Shown here piece by piece: positions 27,329 through 36,715 of a DNA stretch of 64,000 nt; within the stretch, counting starts at the first letter, position 1, and each line of letters starts with the position of its first letter. The stretch spans positions 1-64,000 of the forward strand of contig NZ_JABUZA010000022.1 in NCBI RefSeq assembly GCF_014897985.1, written 5' to 3'. The translations under genes and the position numbers were made by a program. Below the pieces are notes generated by a model, which saw only the letters and a program-made list of their open reading frames with translations, was not told the origin of the DNA and did no database searches. The stretch is from Halomonas colorata (GTDB lineage Bacteria > Pseudomonadota > Gammaproteobacteria > Pseudomonadales > Halomonadaceae).

Positions 27329-28465
27329 CTAGAAGCGCTCAAGTGATGAGGCAATGAACACGATGCACACTGCCAGCAGGCCAAGTATTCCGAAGGCATA
27401 GTGCAGCGAGATGAAGTGAGCGGTAAAGCCGATCAACGGCGGCCCGAGCAGCATGCCGCCATAGCCCAGGGACGCTACGCTGGCGATGGCGACGCCCGGT
27501 GGCGTATCGGGATCGTTGGCCGCGCGGGAAAATGCCAGCGGCATGATAAGCGCGTAGCCGATACCCAGGAAGAAGAAGCCAAGCAGCGCGGCCATGAAGT
27601 TGGCGGGAATGACGGCGAGAAGCACGCCGATGGTGGCCGAACACCCGGCAAAGCGTGCCGCGTTTGCCGGGCCTAGCCGGGAAATCACGCCGCCGCCGAT
27701 CAAGCGCATGATGACCATGGCCAGCGAAAATACGGCGTACCCTATTGCTCCTTGGGCCGTGGTCGCCGACGTGACGGTGACCAGAAACAGTGCGCTCCAA
27801 TCGGCGATGGCGCCTTCACCAAGTGAGGCGCACAGGGCGATGATCCCGACCCAAAGCAGGACACCATGGGGCAGCGGAAAGCGTTTCGCCCCCGCCGGAC
27901 GGGGCCTTGTTTCAGATTTCCAGCCGATACTCGCAAGCCAGATCATGCTCACGTACATCGCGATGCCGATAAGCGAAAAGTGGGTAAGCAGCGATAGTTC
28001 CAGGCTGACCGCCAGATAGCCCGCCGCGGCACCGACGCCTGCGCCCAAACTCCACATGGCATGAAATGATGACATGACCGGCTTTTCGATGAAGCGCTCC
28101 GCCTCGCCAGCCCAGCTGTTCATGGTGACATCCATGGCACCATGGCCGGCACCGAAGAGAAACAGCGCCGCCGCCGTCAACCAGAGGTTGAAAGCGCAAG
28201 CGATCATCACTAGAGCAAGGGTGTAGGCGAGAGCAATCGCGAGGGTCGCACGCGCGGCGCCGAAGGTATCCGAAGCTCTGCCCGCCAACGGAAACGAGAT
28301 CAGAGCGCCAAAAGCCAGCACGAGTAGCAGCAGGCCGAGCCGTCCGCCATCCAGGTCGTGGTGCAACGCCACCGTAGGAATGCGCGAAGCCCAGGTGCCG
28401 AACAGCCCGCCGTTGAGAAAGAACATGGCGGCGACCGCAAGCCAGACTCTGCGTGGACGAGACAT
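27329..28465 (-). CDS. MFS transporter, YbjJ-like
   Basis: 378 residues with 12 hydrophobic segments. Features of the YbjJ-type subgroup: FLNGGLFGTWASRIP in helix 1, the L-A-G-R-A-S-D-T-F-G loop, and GHGAMDVTMNSWAGEAER after helix 4. The substrate is unknown. It sits 98 bp downstream of the FUSC gene on the same strand and could be the distal gene of the efflux operon or separate. Confidence 0.88.
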   Translation of the reverse strand: MSRPRRVWLAVAAMFFLNGGLFGTWASRIPTVALHHDLDGGRLGLLLLVLAFGALISFPLAGRASDTFGAARATLAIALAYTLALVMIACAFNLWLTAAALFLFGAGHGAMDVTMNSWAGEAERFIEKPVMSSFHAMWSLGAGVGAAAGYLAVSLELSLLTHFSLIGIAMYVSMIWLASIGWKSETRPRPAGAKRFPLPHGVLLWVGIIALCASLGEGAIADWSALFLVTVTSATTAQGAIGYAVFSLAMVIMRLIGGGVISRLGPANAARFAGCSATIGVLLAVIPANFMAALLGFFFLGIGYALIMPLAFSRAANDPDTPPGVAIASVASLGYGGMLLGPPLIGFTAHFISLHYAFGILGLLAVCIVFIASSLERF

Positions 28466-28563
28466 GTAGCACCTCCATTGCCAAGCGGCTAAATTCCTTC
28501 ACGTCTTCCGATATAGCCCCAGGGGCCTCCACCGCTCTAAAAGAGCCGGTTTTCACCAAGTAG

Positions 28564-30645
28564 CTAGGGGTCTTGTGCTTCTTGAGCAAAGTGCTTGGCC
28601 TGCGGTTTAGGCTTACGCTGCGGACGTTCTGCCATAATGCGCGCCAGGCGCTCAAGCGAGAGTTCCAGGCGCTCAATCAGACCTTCCAGCAGGACGCGGC
28701 GGTCGGCGGAGATATCGCCGTGGGTGGTAATGGCGTCTTCCAGCTGTTTTCCCGCTTCACGAATGCCTTTTGGCAGGTGGCCAGTAGCGCTGTCTTCAAA
28801 ACCCACCGCTAAGGCACGCAGCACATTTTGATGCGCTTCACGAATGAGTGGATGCGGCGCATCGTCAAGCCGGTCGCGCAGCCGCAGTGTGGCGGTGCCT
28901 AAATCAAGCCCGGTCAGGCCAAGAATAAACAGGTGGCGCTGTTCTTCGGGCAGCATATCGTCGTGCTGGGCCAGATGCAGAAGGCGGTCGGCCATATGGC
29001 CGCTAAAGCGGGTTTCAGCATCGCGAATTGAACGGCGTCTTAGCTCGTGAATATCATTGGATATTGCCTTGATCAAACGCCGCCGCCTAAGCCGAGTCCC
29101 CAGCCCTGGCAGTAGGCGAAAGCCCATTACCACGCAGCTCAGGCCGATTACCACCGCGACTACCCGGTTGGCGAAGCTGTCAAACGAGAAGTCCATGCCG
29201 TTGCCGGGCATCGTCAGCAGGATGTTGAAGATGGTAAAGGCCAGGCAGTAGCCCATCGTGGCCAGGTTAGTCGCGCCTAATAGGCCTAAAAATAGCGGTG
29301 TCCCGAAAATGAGTGCCAGCAATGGAAAGCTATTGGCCTGAGAGAGCAGCACATGGCCGAACAGAAAGGCGCTGGGAATGGCCGCCAGCATGCCTTTGTA
29401 GAACATCATGGTAATCGCTATCGGGTTGTCACGACTGGCAAAGAAGGCCGAAAACAGGGTGCCCAGCATCATGGCGATCATGGCACTTTGCCAGGCGGTA
29501 ACAATCCAGAAGACCGCGAGCAGCGAGAACACAATCCCTGAGCGTATCGCGTTGATACTTGCGGCGAGGTGGTCGCGGTGCCAGGCCAGCGGCGATGAGC
29601 GCAATTGATAGCGCCCCGGGGAGGCTATCGCTTCGCGGGCGTCAAGCATCACCATGGCGTGGCCAATGGACTCGCGTAGCCCCAGGCGCAGGCGACGATC
29701 CAGCGGTGCCAAGGTGGTTTCGTCGTTATTTTCATGCACCAGATGGCGTAGCGCCTGAAGCGTTTTTCTGGCGTCAGCAACGCCTTTAACGTGCTCGGCC
29801 TCCCGAAACCCCTGAGCCACCTGACAGGCAAGCTTCAGGCTTTGTGGATCAAGCCGGTCGGCATGATCGTGCATGAGCTGATGGAGCGCCTGCAAATTGG
29901 CGAAAAAGCGCAGCGTGCGCCGTGTGAGGACATGGGTCGCGCGCACTCGGCCAGGGCCGACCGGGCCTTCAAAGCGGGCCGCCTGGCTATCGGATTCAAG
30001 TAAGGTTAATGGCCCTAAACTGCCGCGCAGGGCCTTCTGCATCGCAGGAATGTCGTCGCTGGCTTCCAGGCGCAGGGCGGCATGCTCAAAAGCTTCATTG
30101 ATGACGCTGTCTGCTTGGGTCGCCAGGTGCGTTCCCACGTGGGATGGCCATAGCAGCGAACTGACCAGCATCGCGCAGACCGCGCCCAGCCCCAGTTCAG
30201 AAAGGCGCGCCACCGCGATATCGAAAATCCCCGCAGGCGTGCTACCGCTGGAAATAACCACGATCAGCATGGCGGTCACCGCGGCCATCAGGCAACCGTA
30301 GGTGTAGTTGTTACGCCATAGCGAGCCGACATAGGTACACAGCATGATCCAGCCGGTCAGGGTAATCAGCGCGGGTATACGCGCTTGAGCGAACAGGGCC
30401 ATGATAATGATGCCCGCCACGGCGCCGATAAAAGTGCCGCCAAGCTGGCAGATGCCTTTTTCGATCACCATGCCGCTCATCGGACGAATCTGAAGAAACG
30501 CCGCCGACATCAGCGCCCAGTAGGGGCGTTCCAAGTCAAACCAGAGCGCCACATAGAGCGCGAGCATCATCGCCAGGGTGGTCTTGATGGCAAATTTGAC
30601 CGCCGTGGCGTTGGGCATTAAATACGTTTGAACGAACGGCGACAT
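28564..30645 (-). CDS. FUSC family efflux protein, AaeB-like
   Basis: 693 residues. Two blocks of hydrophobic helices (about 15-170 and 370-520) are each followed by a large cytoplasmic domain, as in the FUSC/YccS-AaeB family. R-P-Y-W-A-L-M-S-A-A-F-L-Q-I-R-P is the typical first-block motif. The next gene upstream encodes an HlyD-type adaptor and the one before it a DUF1656 protein, matching the aaeXAB order for p-hydroxybenzoate and related aromatic acid efflux. The aromatic substrate is inferred. Confidence 0.9.
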   Translation of the reverse strand: MSPFVQTYLMPNATAVKFAIKTTLAMMLALYVALWFDLERPYWALMSAAFLQIRPMSGMVIEKGICQLGGTFIGAVAGIIIMALFAQARIPALITLTGWIMLCTYVGSLWRNNYTYGCLMAAVTAMLIVVISSGSTPAGIFDIAVARLSELGLGAVCAMLVSSLLWPSHVGTHLATQADSVINEAFEHAALRLEASDDIPAMQKALRGSLGPLTLLESDSQAARFEGPVGPGRVRATHVLTRRTLRFFANLQALHQLMHDHADRLDPQSLKLACQVAQGFREAEHVKGVADARKTLQALRHLVHENNDETTLAPLDRRLRLGLRESIGHAMVMLDAREAIASPGRYQLRSSPLAWHRDHLAASINAIRSGIVFSLLAVFWIVTAWQSAMIAMMLGTLFSAFFASRDNPIAITMMFYKGMLAAIPSAFLFGHVLLSQANSFPLLALIFGTPLFLGLLGATNLATMGYCLAFTIFNILLTMPGNGMDFSFDSFANRVVAVVIGLSCVVMGFRLLPGLGTRLRRRRLIKAISNDIHELRRRSIRDAETRFSGHMADRLLHLAQHDDMLPEEQRHLFILGLTGLDLGTATLRLRDRLDDAPHPLIREAHQNVLRALAVGFEDSATGHLPKGIREAGKQLEDAITTHGDISADRRVLLEGLIERLELSLERLARIMAERPQRKPKPQAKHFAQEAQDP

Positions 30646-30648
30646 GGG

Positions 30649-31557
30649 TTACTCAGGCCGTGCGTTTTGGGTTTCGGTAGCGCGCTCGGCAGGACGCTCG
30701 ACAGGACGGACATGAACGGTGGCCGTCATGCCGACACTCAGCAACGTTTCATCGGGGATTTCATCCAGGGCAATACGTACCGGGATGCGCTGCGCCAGGC
30801 GTACCCAGTTGAACGTAGGCGCAACCTGAGGCAGCAGTTGCTGGTTCAGGTTGGTATTGCTGTCGGCAATGCCCCGGCCAATCCCTACCACGTGGCCGTT
30901 AAGGTGCGTATCGCCGTTCATTAAGACGACATCGACCGGGTCGCCCACGTGAATTGTGGCCATTTTGGTTTCTTCAAAATAACCCACCACGTAGTAAGAA
31001 TTGGCGGCGATCAGCGCCAGTACTGAGCTTCCGCGGTTGACGTAGTTACCGGCCGAAAGCTGCACATTCAGCACATGACCGCTTACCGGCGCGTTAATCT
31101 GGGTTCTCTCCAGGTCAAGCTGGGCGCTTGCCAGATCAGCCTCAGCCTGCTGCAGGTCAGCGGCGGCAATGCGCGAATTTACCTGGGCAACCTGCTGATC
31201 CTCAGCGCTAATCGCGCGGCTATTGCGCAGCTGATTGCGGCGGCCCTCTTCGGCCCGGTTGAGCTCAAGCGTTGCCTGACGATGTTCTACCGTTGCCTGG
31301 GCTTTATTCACTGCCGCTTGATAGCGTGCATCGTCGATCTCAAACAGCGTATCACCCTGGGCAACGTAATCGGTGTCGGCCACGTTAAGGGTGCGTACCC
31401 AGCCGGAGACATCCGGGGCAATGGTGATGACTTCTGCATGCACGCGGGCGTCGCGCGTCCAGGGCGTATAAAGGTAATAGCGCCATAGCCAGGCACCGGC
31501 GGCAACGGCAATCGCGACAATAATAAGGGTCAGCAGAATACGAAGCGAAGGGCGCAT
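30649..31557 (-). CDS. HlyD/EmrA-family periplasmic adaptor, AaeA-like
   Basis: 302 residues. One N-terminal helix (about 7-27), a biotinyl-lipoyl domain (V-S-G-W-V-R, DTLFEIDDARYQAAV), a coiled-coil region (85-135, rich in Ala, Gln and Glu), and V-S-G-H-V-L-N in the second lipoyl half. It is 3 bp upstream of the FUSC gene and 12 bp downstream of the DUF1656 gene, so all three are cotranscribed. The adaptor would link the FUSC pump to an outer-membrane channel. Confidence 0.92.
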   Translation of the reverse strand: MRPSLRILLTLIIVAIAVAAGAWLWRYYLYTPWTRDARVHAEVITIAPDVSGWVRTLNVADTDYVAQGDTLFEIDDARYQAAVNKAQATVEHRQATLELNRAEEGRRNQLRNSRAISAEDQQVAQVNSRIAAADLQQAEADLASAQLDLERTQINAPVSGHVLNVQLSAGNYVNRGSSVLALIAANSYYVVGYFEETKMATIHVGDPVDVVLMNGDTHLNGHVVGIGRGIADSNTNLNQQLLPQVAPTFNWVRLAQRIPVRIALDEIPDETLLSVGMTATVHVRPVERPAERATETQNARPE

Positions 31558-31569
31558 TAAGGGTCTCTC

Positions 31570-31827
31570 TTAAGGGCTTTCAAGCAAAATGGTAAAGATG
31601 AAGGTGGTGGCTGCGGTAAAGATGACAAAAAGAGAGATGTCGAACCATGCCTCGTACCACAGCGCGTACTGCCCGACTATCCAATGAAGCAAGGAGCGGG
31701 TCACCAGAGTGGCGACAAACCCAATCAATGCGTAAATCAGCAGAGGGCTGAGATAAATGCCGCCAAAAGCGATTTCTTGAAGACCCATAACATCCTTAAC
31801 GTGGCCTGAAGTCATGTAAAGAGACAA
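31570..31827 (-). CDS. DUF1656 small membrane protein, AaeX-like
   Basis: 85 residues with two hydrophobic helices. L-Q-E-I-A-F-G-G-I-Y-L-S-P-L-L is the DUF1656 opening, followed by the family's W-Y-E-A-W-F-D-I-S-L-F-V region. It is the first gene of the AaeXAB-like efflux operon; its role in the pump is not known. An upstream ATG at 31827 gives about 15 extra residues; a later start near M15 is possible. Confidence 0.85.
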   Translation of the reverse strand: MSLYMTSGHVKDVMGLQEIAFGGIYLSPLLIYALIGFVATLVTRSLLHWIVGQYALWYEAWFDISLFVIFTAATTFIFTILLESP

Positions 31828-32007
31828 GAGCTTAGTGAGTTATCTGATAGATGCCAGATGTTTCACTCTTTTTATAGCATAGAGAGCTTAAACGAATCTT
31901 GCTTTGCAGGGGAGGAGTGACAAGAGAGTCTTCGTCTGCAGTGTTTGCTGGCTATTTAAGGTTTGGCGCCAGGTGCTAATAGGGAAGTACTTACTTAATT
32001 AGACAAA

Positions 32008-32022
32008 TGAGAATTATTCTTT
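32008..32022 (+). promoter_or_regulatory. Fur box upstream of the DUF1275 gene
   Basis: TGAGAATTATTCTTT matches the common Fur-box form TGAGAAT-N-ATTCTCA at 12 of 14 defined positions. It lies 52 bp before the DUF1275 start in an AT-rich stretch, in the right place to overlap a promoter. Confidence 0.65.
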
Positions 32023-32074
32023 AGTATTAGTGTCGTAACTACTCACTGTCAGCCCGGTAGTTGGAGACGCAATT

Positions 32075-32812
32075 GTGCTAATCAAAAAGAAGAAAGCTCG
32101 ATCTCATACCGAAGATCGTTATCTGGCAATGGTGCTGGCGACGGCTGCGGGTATTCTCAATGCCATGGCATTGGGCGCCTTTGGTTTTCTCCCCTCGCAT
32201 ATGAGTGGCAACGTCTCGCAAATGCCAAGCGAAGTGGCAAGCTCCGATACGCATGGGTTTCTGTTTCTGGCAACTCTGCTCATTGCCTTCGTAATGGGAG
32301 GGATGCTTGCCCGTATTGCGGTGATCGCAGGTCAGAAAATAAGAACCATCTTCTGTCTGATACTTCTAGTTGAAGGCGCGGCTCTGGTCGCCGTATCACT
32401 TTTTGAAATTCTGGTGTATTCGACGCACTTCAACTCGCAAGTGCTGATAATGCTGGGCTTTTTGATGGGGGTGCATAACTCGACCTCAACGCAACTGTCC
32501 AATGGTCGGGTGAGATCGACGCATGTGACCGGCACACTGACCGATGCGGGCATCGCGCTAGGCTCGTTCTTGTCATCCTTCGTGTCACGTGATGGATCGC
32601 TTGATCGGCGCTTTTTTCAAAAGCAGTTACATACCCATTTAATAACGATTTTTTCATTCCTGAGCGGATGTGTCGCCGGACTCATACTGTTCGATTTATT
32701 CGGCTTCACGGCGATGCTGACGTTAGGAGCGTTTTTGATCGTCGTTGCCGCAAGCGCCATCGTTATCACGGTGCGTACGGCAAGCAAGTTGATGGTTCCT
32801 AAAAGAGTATGA
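32075..32812 (+). CDS. DUF1275 (YoaK-type) membrane protein
   Basis: 245 residues from a GTG start with GGAG 7 nt upstream. Six hydrophobic helices with the DUF1275 motifs G-I-L-N-A-M-A-L-G, SHMSGNVSQ, GFLMGVHNS and T-H-V-T-G-T-L-T-D. The family is widespread and of unknown function; small-molecule transport has been suggested. A Fur box upstream implies induction under iron limitation, which would be informative for a protein of unknown role. A strong terminator follows. Confidence 0.88.
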   Translation: MLIKKKKARSHTEDRYLAMVLATAAGILNAMALGAFGFLPSHMSGNVSQMPSEVASSDTHGFLFLATLLIAFVMGGMLARIAVIAGQKIRTIFCLILLVEGAALVAVSLFEILVYSTHFNSQVLIMLGFLMGVHNSTSTQLSNGRVRSTHVTGTLTDAGIALGSFLSSFVSRDGSLDRRFFQKQLHTHLITIFSFLSGCVAGLILFDLFGFTAMLTLGAFLIVVAASAIVITVRTASKLMVPKRV

Positions 32813-32822
32813 TGCGGCGATC

Positions 32823-32846
32823 GCCCACCCCGTGGGGTGGGCTTTT
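32823..32846 (+). terminator. Rho-independent terminator after the DUF1275 gene
   Basis: GCCCACCC pairs with GGGTGGGC around a CGTG loop, followed by TTTT. It begins 11 bp after the stop codon. Confidence 0.88.
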
Positions 32847-32865
32847 CTGCGTCGGTCTAGATAGC

Positions 32866-34650
32866 CTAGCGGTCTCGTTCCAGACTCTGCACCGTTAGAT
32901 CCAGCGTCTTGTACATATTCAGCCGAGCGGAAAGGCCAATATCCGGATGATTCAGGTCATTGGCGCGTTCTGACGGTAAAATTGGTGCGGTCAGGTCATC
33001 GGCATCAGTCGGCTCGAAATCGTACTCTTCACCGATGGTCATGGCGCCGCGGCGGAGCAGAATGCGTAACTGCGCTGGCGTGAGTTCTGGATCTATCGAC
33101 ATCATTGCGGCCAACAGGCCGGCCACCAATGGGGTTGCGTAGGAGGTTCCACAGTGGGCTTCGCCTTGCTCGCCCTCTATCAGGGAAGATCCGCGCACAC
33201 AGGCCGCCGCAGTGATATCCACGCGCATATCGATATTCGATGCTTCACGTTTGATCACGTAACGGGGATCTTCCACCGGGACGTCCTCATCACTGCGCTC
33301 ATGCCCACCCACTACGAACAGCTGCTCGGTCACGAACGAGGAGGGCAGCCGATAATCATCACTCCCAGAAAACGATGATGCGTTGCCCGCTGAGTTCACG
33401 ACCACTACATCCGGATGTTCTCGGCGCAGCCATAAGAAGAACTCTTCAAGCAGTTCTTCATAACCGCTCATGGCAATGCCTGAGCGCACTAATGAATCAA
33501 CCTCGTCGCCGTTAATATCGGTAGCGCCTACCCGGTGGATGCCCCAGCTCCAGTTGAGCACTCGGACACCGTCTTCCACAAGGTTCACCGAGGCGGCGAC
33601 ATTGGCGGTAATGCCTGCATCTGAATTGCGATCCACAATCACATCAAAGCCAGGGCCTACCTCGTCCAAGCCGCGTAGAAAACCACTGTTGCCGCCTTCA
33701 TTCCAGGCCGCGGCCAAAACGCCGGCAACCGTGGTGCCGTGCCCATCGGGCGTGGCGGCATCGCGTGCATAAACACAGGTTCTTGACGAATCTTTACGGC
33801 AGTCGCCCAGGTAATCGGCAAAATCCGGCGAATCAAAGTCGACTTCTCTCTCAATGACGCCAATGCGTATGGGCTGCGTTTCGATATCCCCGTTCTGCGG
33901 CAGACGCCGCTGGTAATAGTTCACGGCATCCAGAAAGCGATTGGATGCCCATCGCTGGTCATCTGCATTGGGTAGGTTGTTTGCCTCACTCTCAGCGGTT
34001 TCTTCTGCGCCGGATTCTTCGACGACGACCGCATCGATGCTGACCTCGCTGCCTAACCTGAGTACTAACGCATCGCGCTCCTCCAGGTTGTCGACGGGTA
34101 AGCGCAATTGATAGGTATTGAGCGGCGGGATCATGCCGACGACTTCAGCGCCGTATTTTTCTGCCAGCCGCTGGGCCTCCTCGGCACCGTCGTAGTCTTC
34201 TTCAATGATCAGACTGATCAGATCCACGTAGGTGGTAATGTCATCCATGTTCTTGGCGGTCTCTTGATCCGTGGCCGCCAGCACATGGCTGCCTCTGAGG
34301 CTGACCCAAACCGGATTGCTGGACTGTTCGTGCTGCTCGAACCACAGAGGACCGCTTTGCGCATCGGCGCTATTGATGCGCACCCGCACTCGATCTCCAT
34401 CGTGGTCAAGGCCTTCTGCGTGAAGTGGGGTGCCGTTGAGCTTCACTTGAAAATCGGTGTCATCCAGCCCGCTGACACGCAGGCAGAATTCTTGAATATC
34501 CATCGCCAGCAGATTGCCACAGCGTTGCAGTTGTTCAACTCGTAAAGGTTGCTCACCCTGTGAAGGCTGCTCAGCAGCTGCGCTAGTCGCTATTAACACC
34601 AATGTCAGCGCGGCAACCAGGCGGCCCGCGCCACAATATTTTACTGTCAT
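32866..34650 (-). CDS. Exported S8 (subtilisin-like) serine peptidase with Glu at the Asp site
   Basis: 594 residues from the ATG at 34650, chosen because GGAG lies 7 nt upstream and a signal peptide starts there (ending SAAA-EQ); the frame continues to 34785. Residues 30-215 form an N-terminal region of no recognised family, perhaps a pro-region. The peptidase domain has H304 in DGHGTTVAG, the oxyanion Asn423 in NSAGN and the nucleophile S503 in CGTSYATP. At the position of the usual catalytic Asp (V-I-D-T-G) the protein reads VIEREVD, a GAG codon at 33852-33850. Glu replaces Asp and the TG pair is lost. It is either an active variant or a degenerate protease. Confidence 0.87.
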   Translation of the reverse strand: MTVKYCGAGRLVAALTLVLIATSAAAEQPSQGEQPLRVEQLQRCGNLLAMDIQEFCLRVSGLDDTDFQVKLNGTPLHAEGLDHDGDRVRVRINSADAQSGPLWFEQHEQSSNPVWVSLRGSHVLAATDQETAKNMDDITTYVDLISLIIEEDYDGAEEAQRLAEKYGAEVVGMIPPLNTYQLRLPVDNLEERDALVLRLGSEVSIDAVVVEESGAEETAESEANNLPNADDQRWASNRFLDAVNYYQRRLPQNGDIETQPIRIGVIEREVDFDSPDFADYLGDCRKDSSRTCVYARDAATPDGHGTTVAGVLAAAWNEGGNSGFLRGLDEVGPGFDVIVDRNSDAGITANVAASVNLVEDGVRVLNWSWGIHRVGATDINGDEVDSLVRSGIAMSGYEELLEEFFLWLRREHPDVVVVNSAGNASSFSGSDDYRLPSSFVTEQLFVVGGHERSDEDVPVEDPRYVIKREASNIDMRVDITAAACVRGSSLIEGEQGEAHCGTSYATPLVAGLLAAMMSIDPELTPAQLRILLRRGAMTIGEEYDFEPTDADDLTAPILPSERANDLNHPDIGLSARLNMYKTLDLTVQSLERDR

Positions 34651-34665
34651 ACTCATGCTCCAGAC

Positions 34666-34695
34666 GGCATTCAACACAATGGCATTCAACCCAAT
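34666..34695. repeat. 15-bp tandem duplication upstream of the S8 peptidase gene
   Basis: GGCATTCAACACAAT (34666-34680) is followed directly by GGCATTCAACCCAAT (34681-34695), one mismatch in 15. It lies just 5' of the chosen start and Shine-Dalgarno, inside the frame that runs on to 34785, so it does not shift that frame. Confidence 0.88.
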
Positions 34696-34879
34696 GGGTA
34701 TTCGATTGGCTGCACGTAGCATAAACGTATTCGCTGAATGGAACATGAATACGCTGTCCTCCCAGCAGCTGCATTCGTACGACACTTAATGCTCAACTTA
34801 CCTTTATGGTTGCCGCGTACGTTATGCTAGTCATTACTTTGCTAATGATTAATCCGCCCCCCAAGGAGTTTTAGCGCAC

Positions 34880-36535
34880 ATGATTGAAGCAAGAGGACTC
34901 ACCCGCCTGCCACTGCGTAACGTTGCCTTTGTTGCCTGCTGGTGTCTGTTGGCTATTTCACTCATAGGGCTGTCCTTCTCGCTTATATGGTTATTGGGCG
35001 TGGTGGTGTTTGGCAGCCTTGCCTTGCTGGGTTTACACGACGTGCGCCAACGCAAGCGCACGGTAAGCCGTAACTATCCTGTGCTTGCCCATATTCGGTA
35101 TTTTCTGGAGTCGATCGGCCCGGAAATACGCCAGTACTTTATTCAGTCGGATCTGGATGAACGGCCCTTTTCCCGCGAGCAGCGTGCCGTGGTCTATCAG
35201 CGCGCTAAAAACGAGAGCGACAAGAAGCCCTTTGGTTCGCTTCGGGATATGTATCAGCCGGGCCATGAGTGGATTAATCACTCGCTGCTTCCCCATACCA
35301 TTGAAGACGCTGACTTTCGCGTTCAGGTGGGCGGTAGTCGCTGTAGCCAGCCCTACTTTGCCAGCGTGTTTAATATTTCGGCGATGAGCTTTGGCTCGCT
35401 CTCCGGTAATGCCATCGAGGCGCTGAATGCCGGCGCTTACAAGGGTGGCTTTTATCACGACACGGGCGAAGGCTCGATCTCTCGCTACCACCGCTTGCAT
35501 GGCGGTGATTTGGTCTGGGAAATAGGCTCCGGCTACTTCGGCTGTCGTCACGAGGACGGCACGTTTAACGCCGAGCGCTTTGCCGCCAACGCAGCGGATG
35601 ATCAGGTTAAGATGATCGAGATCAAGCTTTCTCAGGGCGCCAAGCCAGGCCACGGGGGCATATTGCCCGCAGCCAAGGTAACCGCCGAGATTGCTGAGGC
35701 AAGAGAAGTACCTATGGGCCAGGATGTGATTTCTCCTGCCGCCCATTCAGCGTTCTCAACCCCGCTGGAGTTGATGAGCTTTATTGGCCAGCTGCGCACG
35801 CTTTCCGGCGGCAAACCGGTAGGTTTCAAGCTGGCGATTGGTCACCCCTGGGAATGGTTTGCGATTGTTAAAGCCATGCTGGAAAGCGGTGAAAGGCCGG
35901 ATTTTATTGTGGTGGATGGCGGTGAAGGCGGAACCGGCGCTGCGCCGCTTGAGTTTATCAACCGTATGGGGGTGCCGCTCACCGAAGCTGTAACGCTGGT
36001 GCACAACACGCTGGTGGGCGCTGGGCTTCGCGAGGAGATTCGAATTGGCGCGGCAGGCAAGATTACCTCCGGCTTTAATATTGCCCGCACCATGGCGCTG
36101 GGGGCCGATTGGTGTAATGCGGGCAGGGGGTTCATGTTTTCTCTAGGGTGTATCCAGGCGCTCAACTGCCACTCCGATAAGTGCCCAAGCGGCGTGGCTA
36201 CTCAGGATCCCAACCGCAGCCGCCATCTGGATATCGCTGACAAAACAGACCGCGTGTACAACTTCCACCGCAATACCTTAAAAGCGTTGGCGGAAATGCT
36301 GGGCGCCGCCGGGCTTAGCCACCCTAGTGAGCTGGGGCCTGAGCACATTATTCGGCGGGTGTCTGAAAACGAGATTCAGTCTTACGATCAGATGTTTACC
36401 TTTTTAAAGCCTGATGAACTGCTCAGTGGCCGTTGCGAGCACACGGTGTTTCAGCAGTACTGGGAAGAAGCGCGGTCAGACTCATTTTTGCCCTCTTCCA
36501 GAATTTCCCGGCTGCGGCTTACCAAGCTGGAGTAA
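34880..36535 (+). CDS. FMN-binding glutamate synthase family protein (GltB-like domain only)
   Basis: 551 residues; AAGGAG lies 11 nt before the ATG. Two N-terminal hydrophobic helices (about 15-55) precede the FMN-binding glutamate synthase barrel: N-I-S-A-M-S-F-G-S-L-S near 170, GEGSISRYH, Q-G-A-K-P-G-H-G-G, and V-D-G-G-E-G-G-T-G-A-A-P. A Cys cluster (C-I-Q-A-L-N-C-H-S-D-K-C-P) can bind an Fe-S cluster. It lacks the glutaminase domain, like YerD-type proteins, so it is not a full glutamate synthase; the substrate is unknown and the protein is membrane anchored. Confidence 0.9.
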   Translation: MIEARGLTRLPLRNVAFVACWCLLAISLIGLSFSLIWLLGVVVFGSLALLGLHDVRQRKRTVSRNYPVLAHIRYFLESIGPEIRQYFIQSDLDERPFSREQRAVVYQRAKNESDKKPFGSLRDMYQPGHEWINHSLLPHTIEDADFRVQVGGSRCSQPYFASVFNISAMSFGSLSGNAIEALNAGAYKGGFYHDTGEGSISRYHRLHGGDLVWEIGSGYFGCRHEDGTFNAERFAANAADDQVKMIEIKLSQGAKPGHGGILPAAKVTAEIAEAREVPMGQDVISPAAHSAFSTPLELMSFIGQLRTLSGGKPVGFKLAIGHPWEWFAIVKAMLESGERPDFIVVDGGEGGTGAAPLEFINRMGVPLTEAVTLVHNTLVGAGLREEIRIGAAGKITSGFNIARTMALGADWCNAGRGFMFSLGCIQALNCHSDKCPSGVATQDPNRSRHLDIADKTDRVYNFHRNTLKALAEMLGAAGLSHPSELGPEHIIRRVSENEIQSYDQMFTFLKPDELLSGRCEHTVFQQYWEEARSDSFLPSSRISRLRLTKLE

Positions 36536-36576
36536 AGCTTAGGCGTAAGGCACGTTAGCGCCGCCTGGGTAAGACT

Positions 36577-36611
36577 AAAGCCTGACTGAGCTGATAAGAC
36601 GGTCAGGCTTT
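36577..36611 (+). terminator. Terminator-like hairpin after the GltB-like gene
   Basis: AAAGCCTGAC (36577-36586) and GTCAGGCTTT (36602-36611) form a 10-bp perfect stem with a 15-nt loop and end in TTT. It lies about 40 bp after the stop codon. Confidence 0.7.
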
Positions 36612-36715
36612 GGCTTGCTTGATCCACATAGGTAGGCTGTAATTCGTTTCACCACTGACACGGATAAAACAGTGTTACCTACTGATCGTTGGTGGACAAA
36701 CGTCGGCTCACCTCT

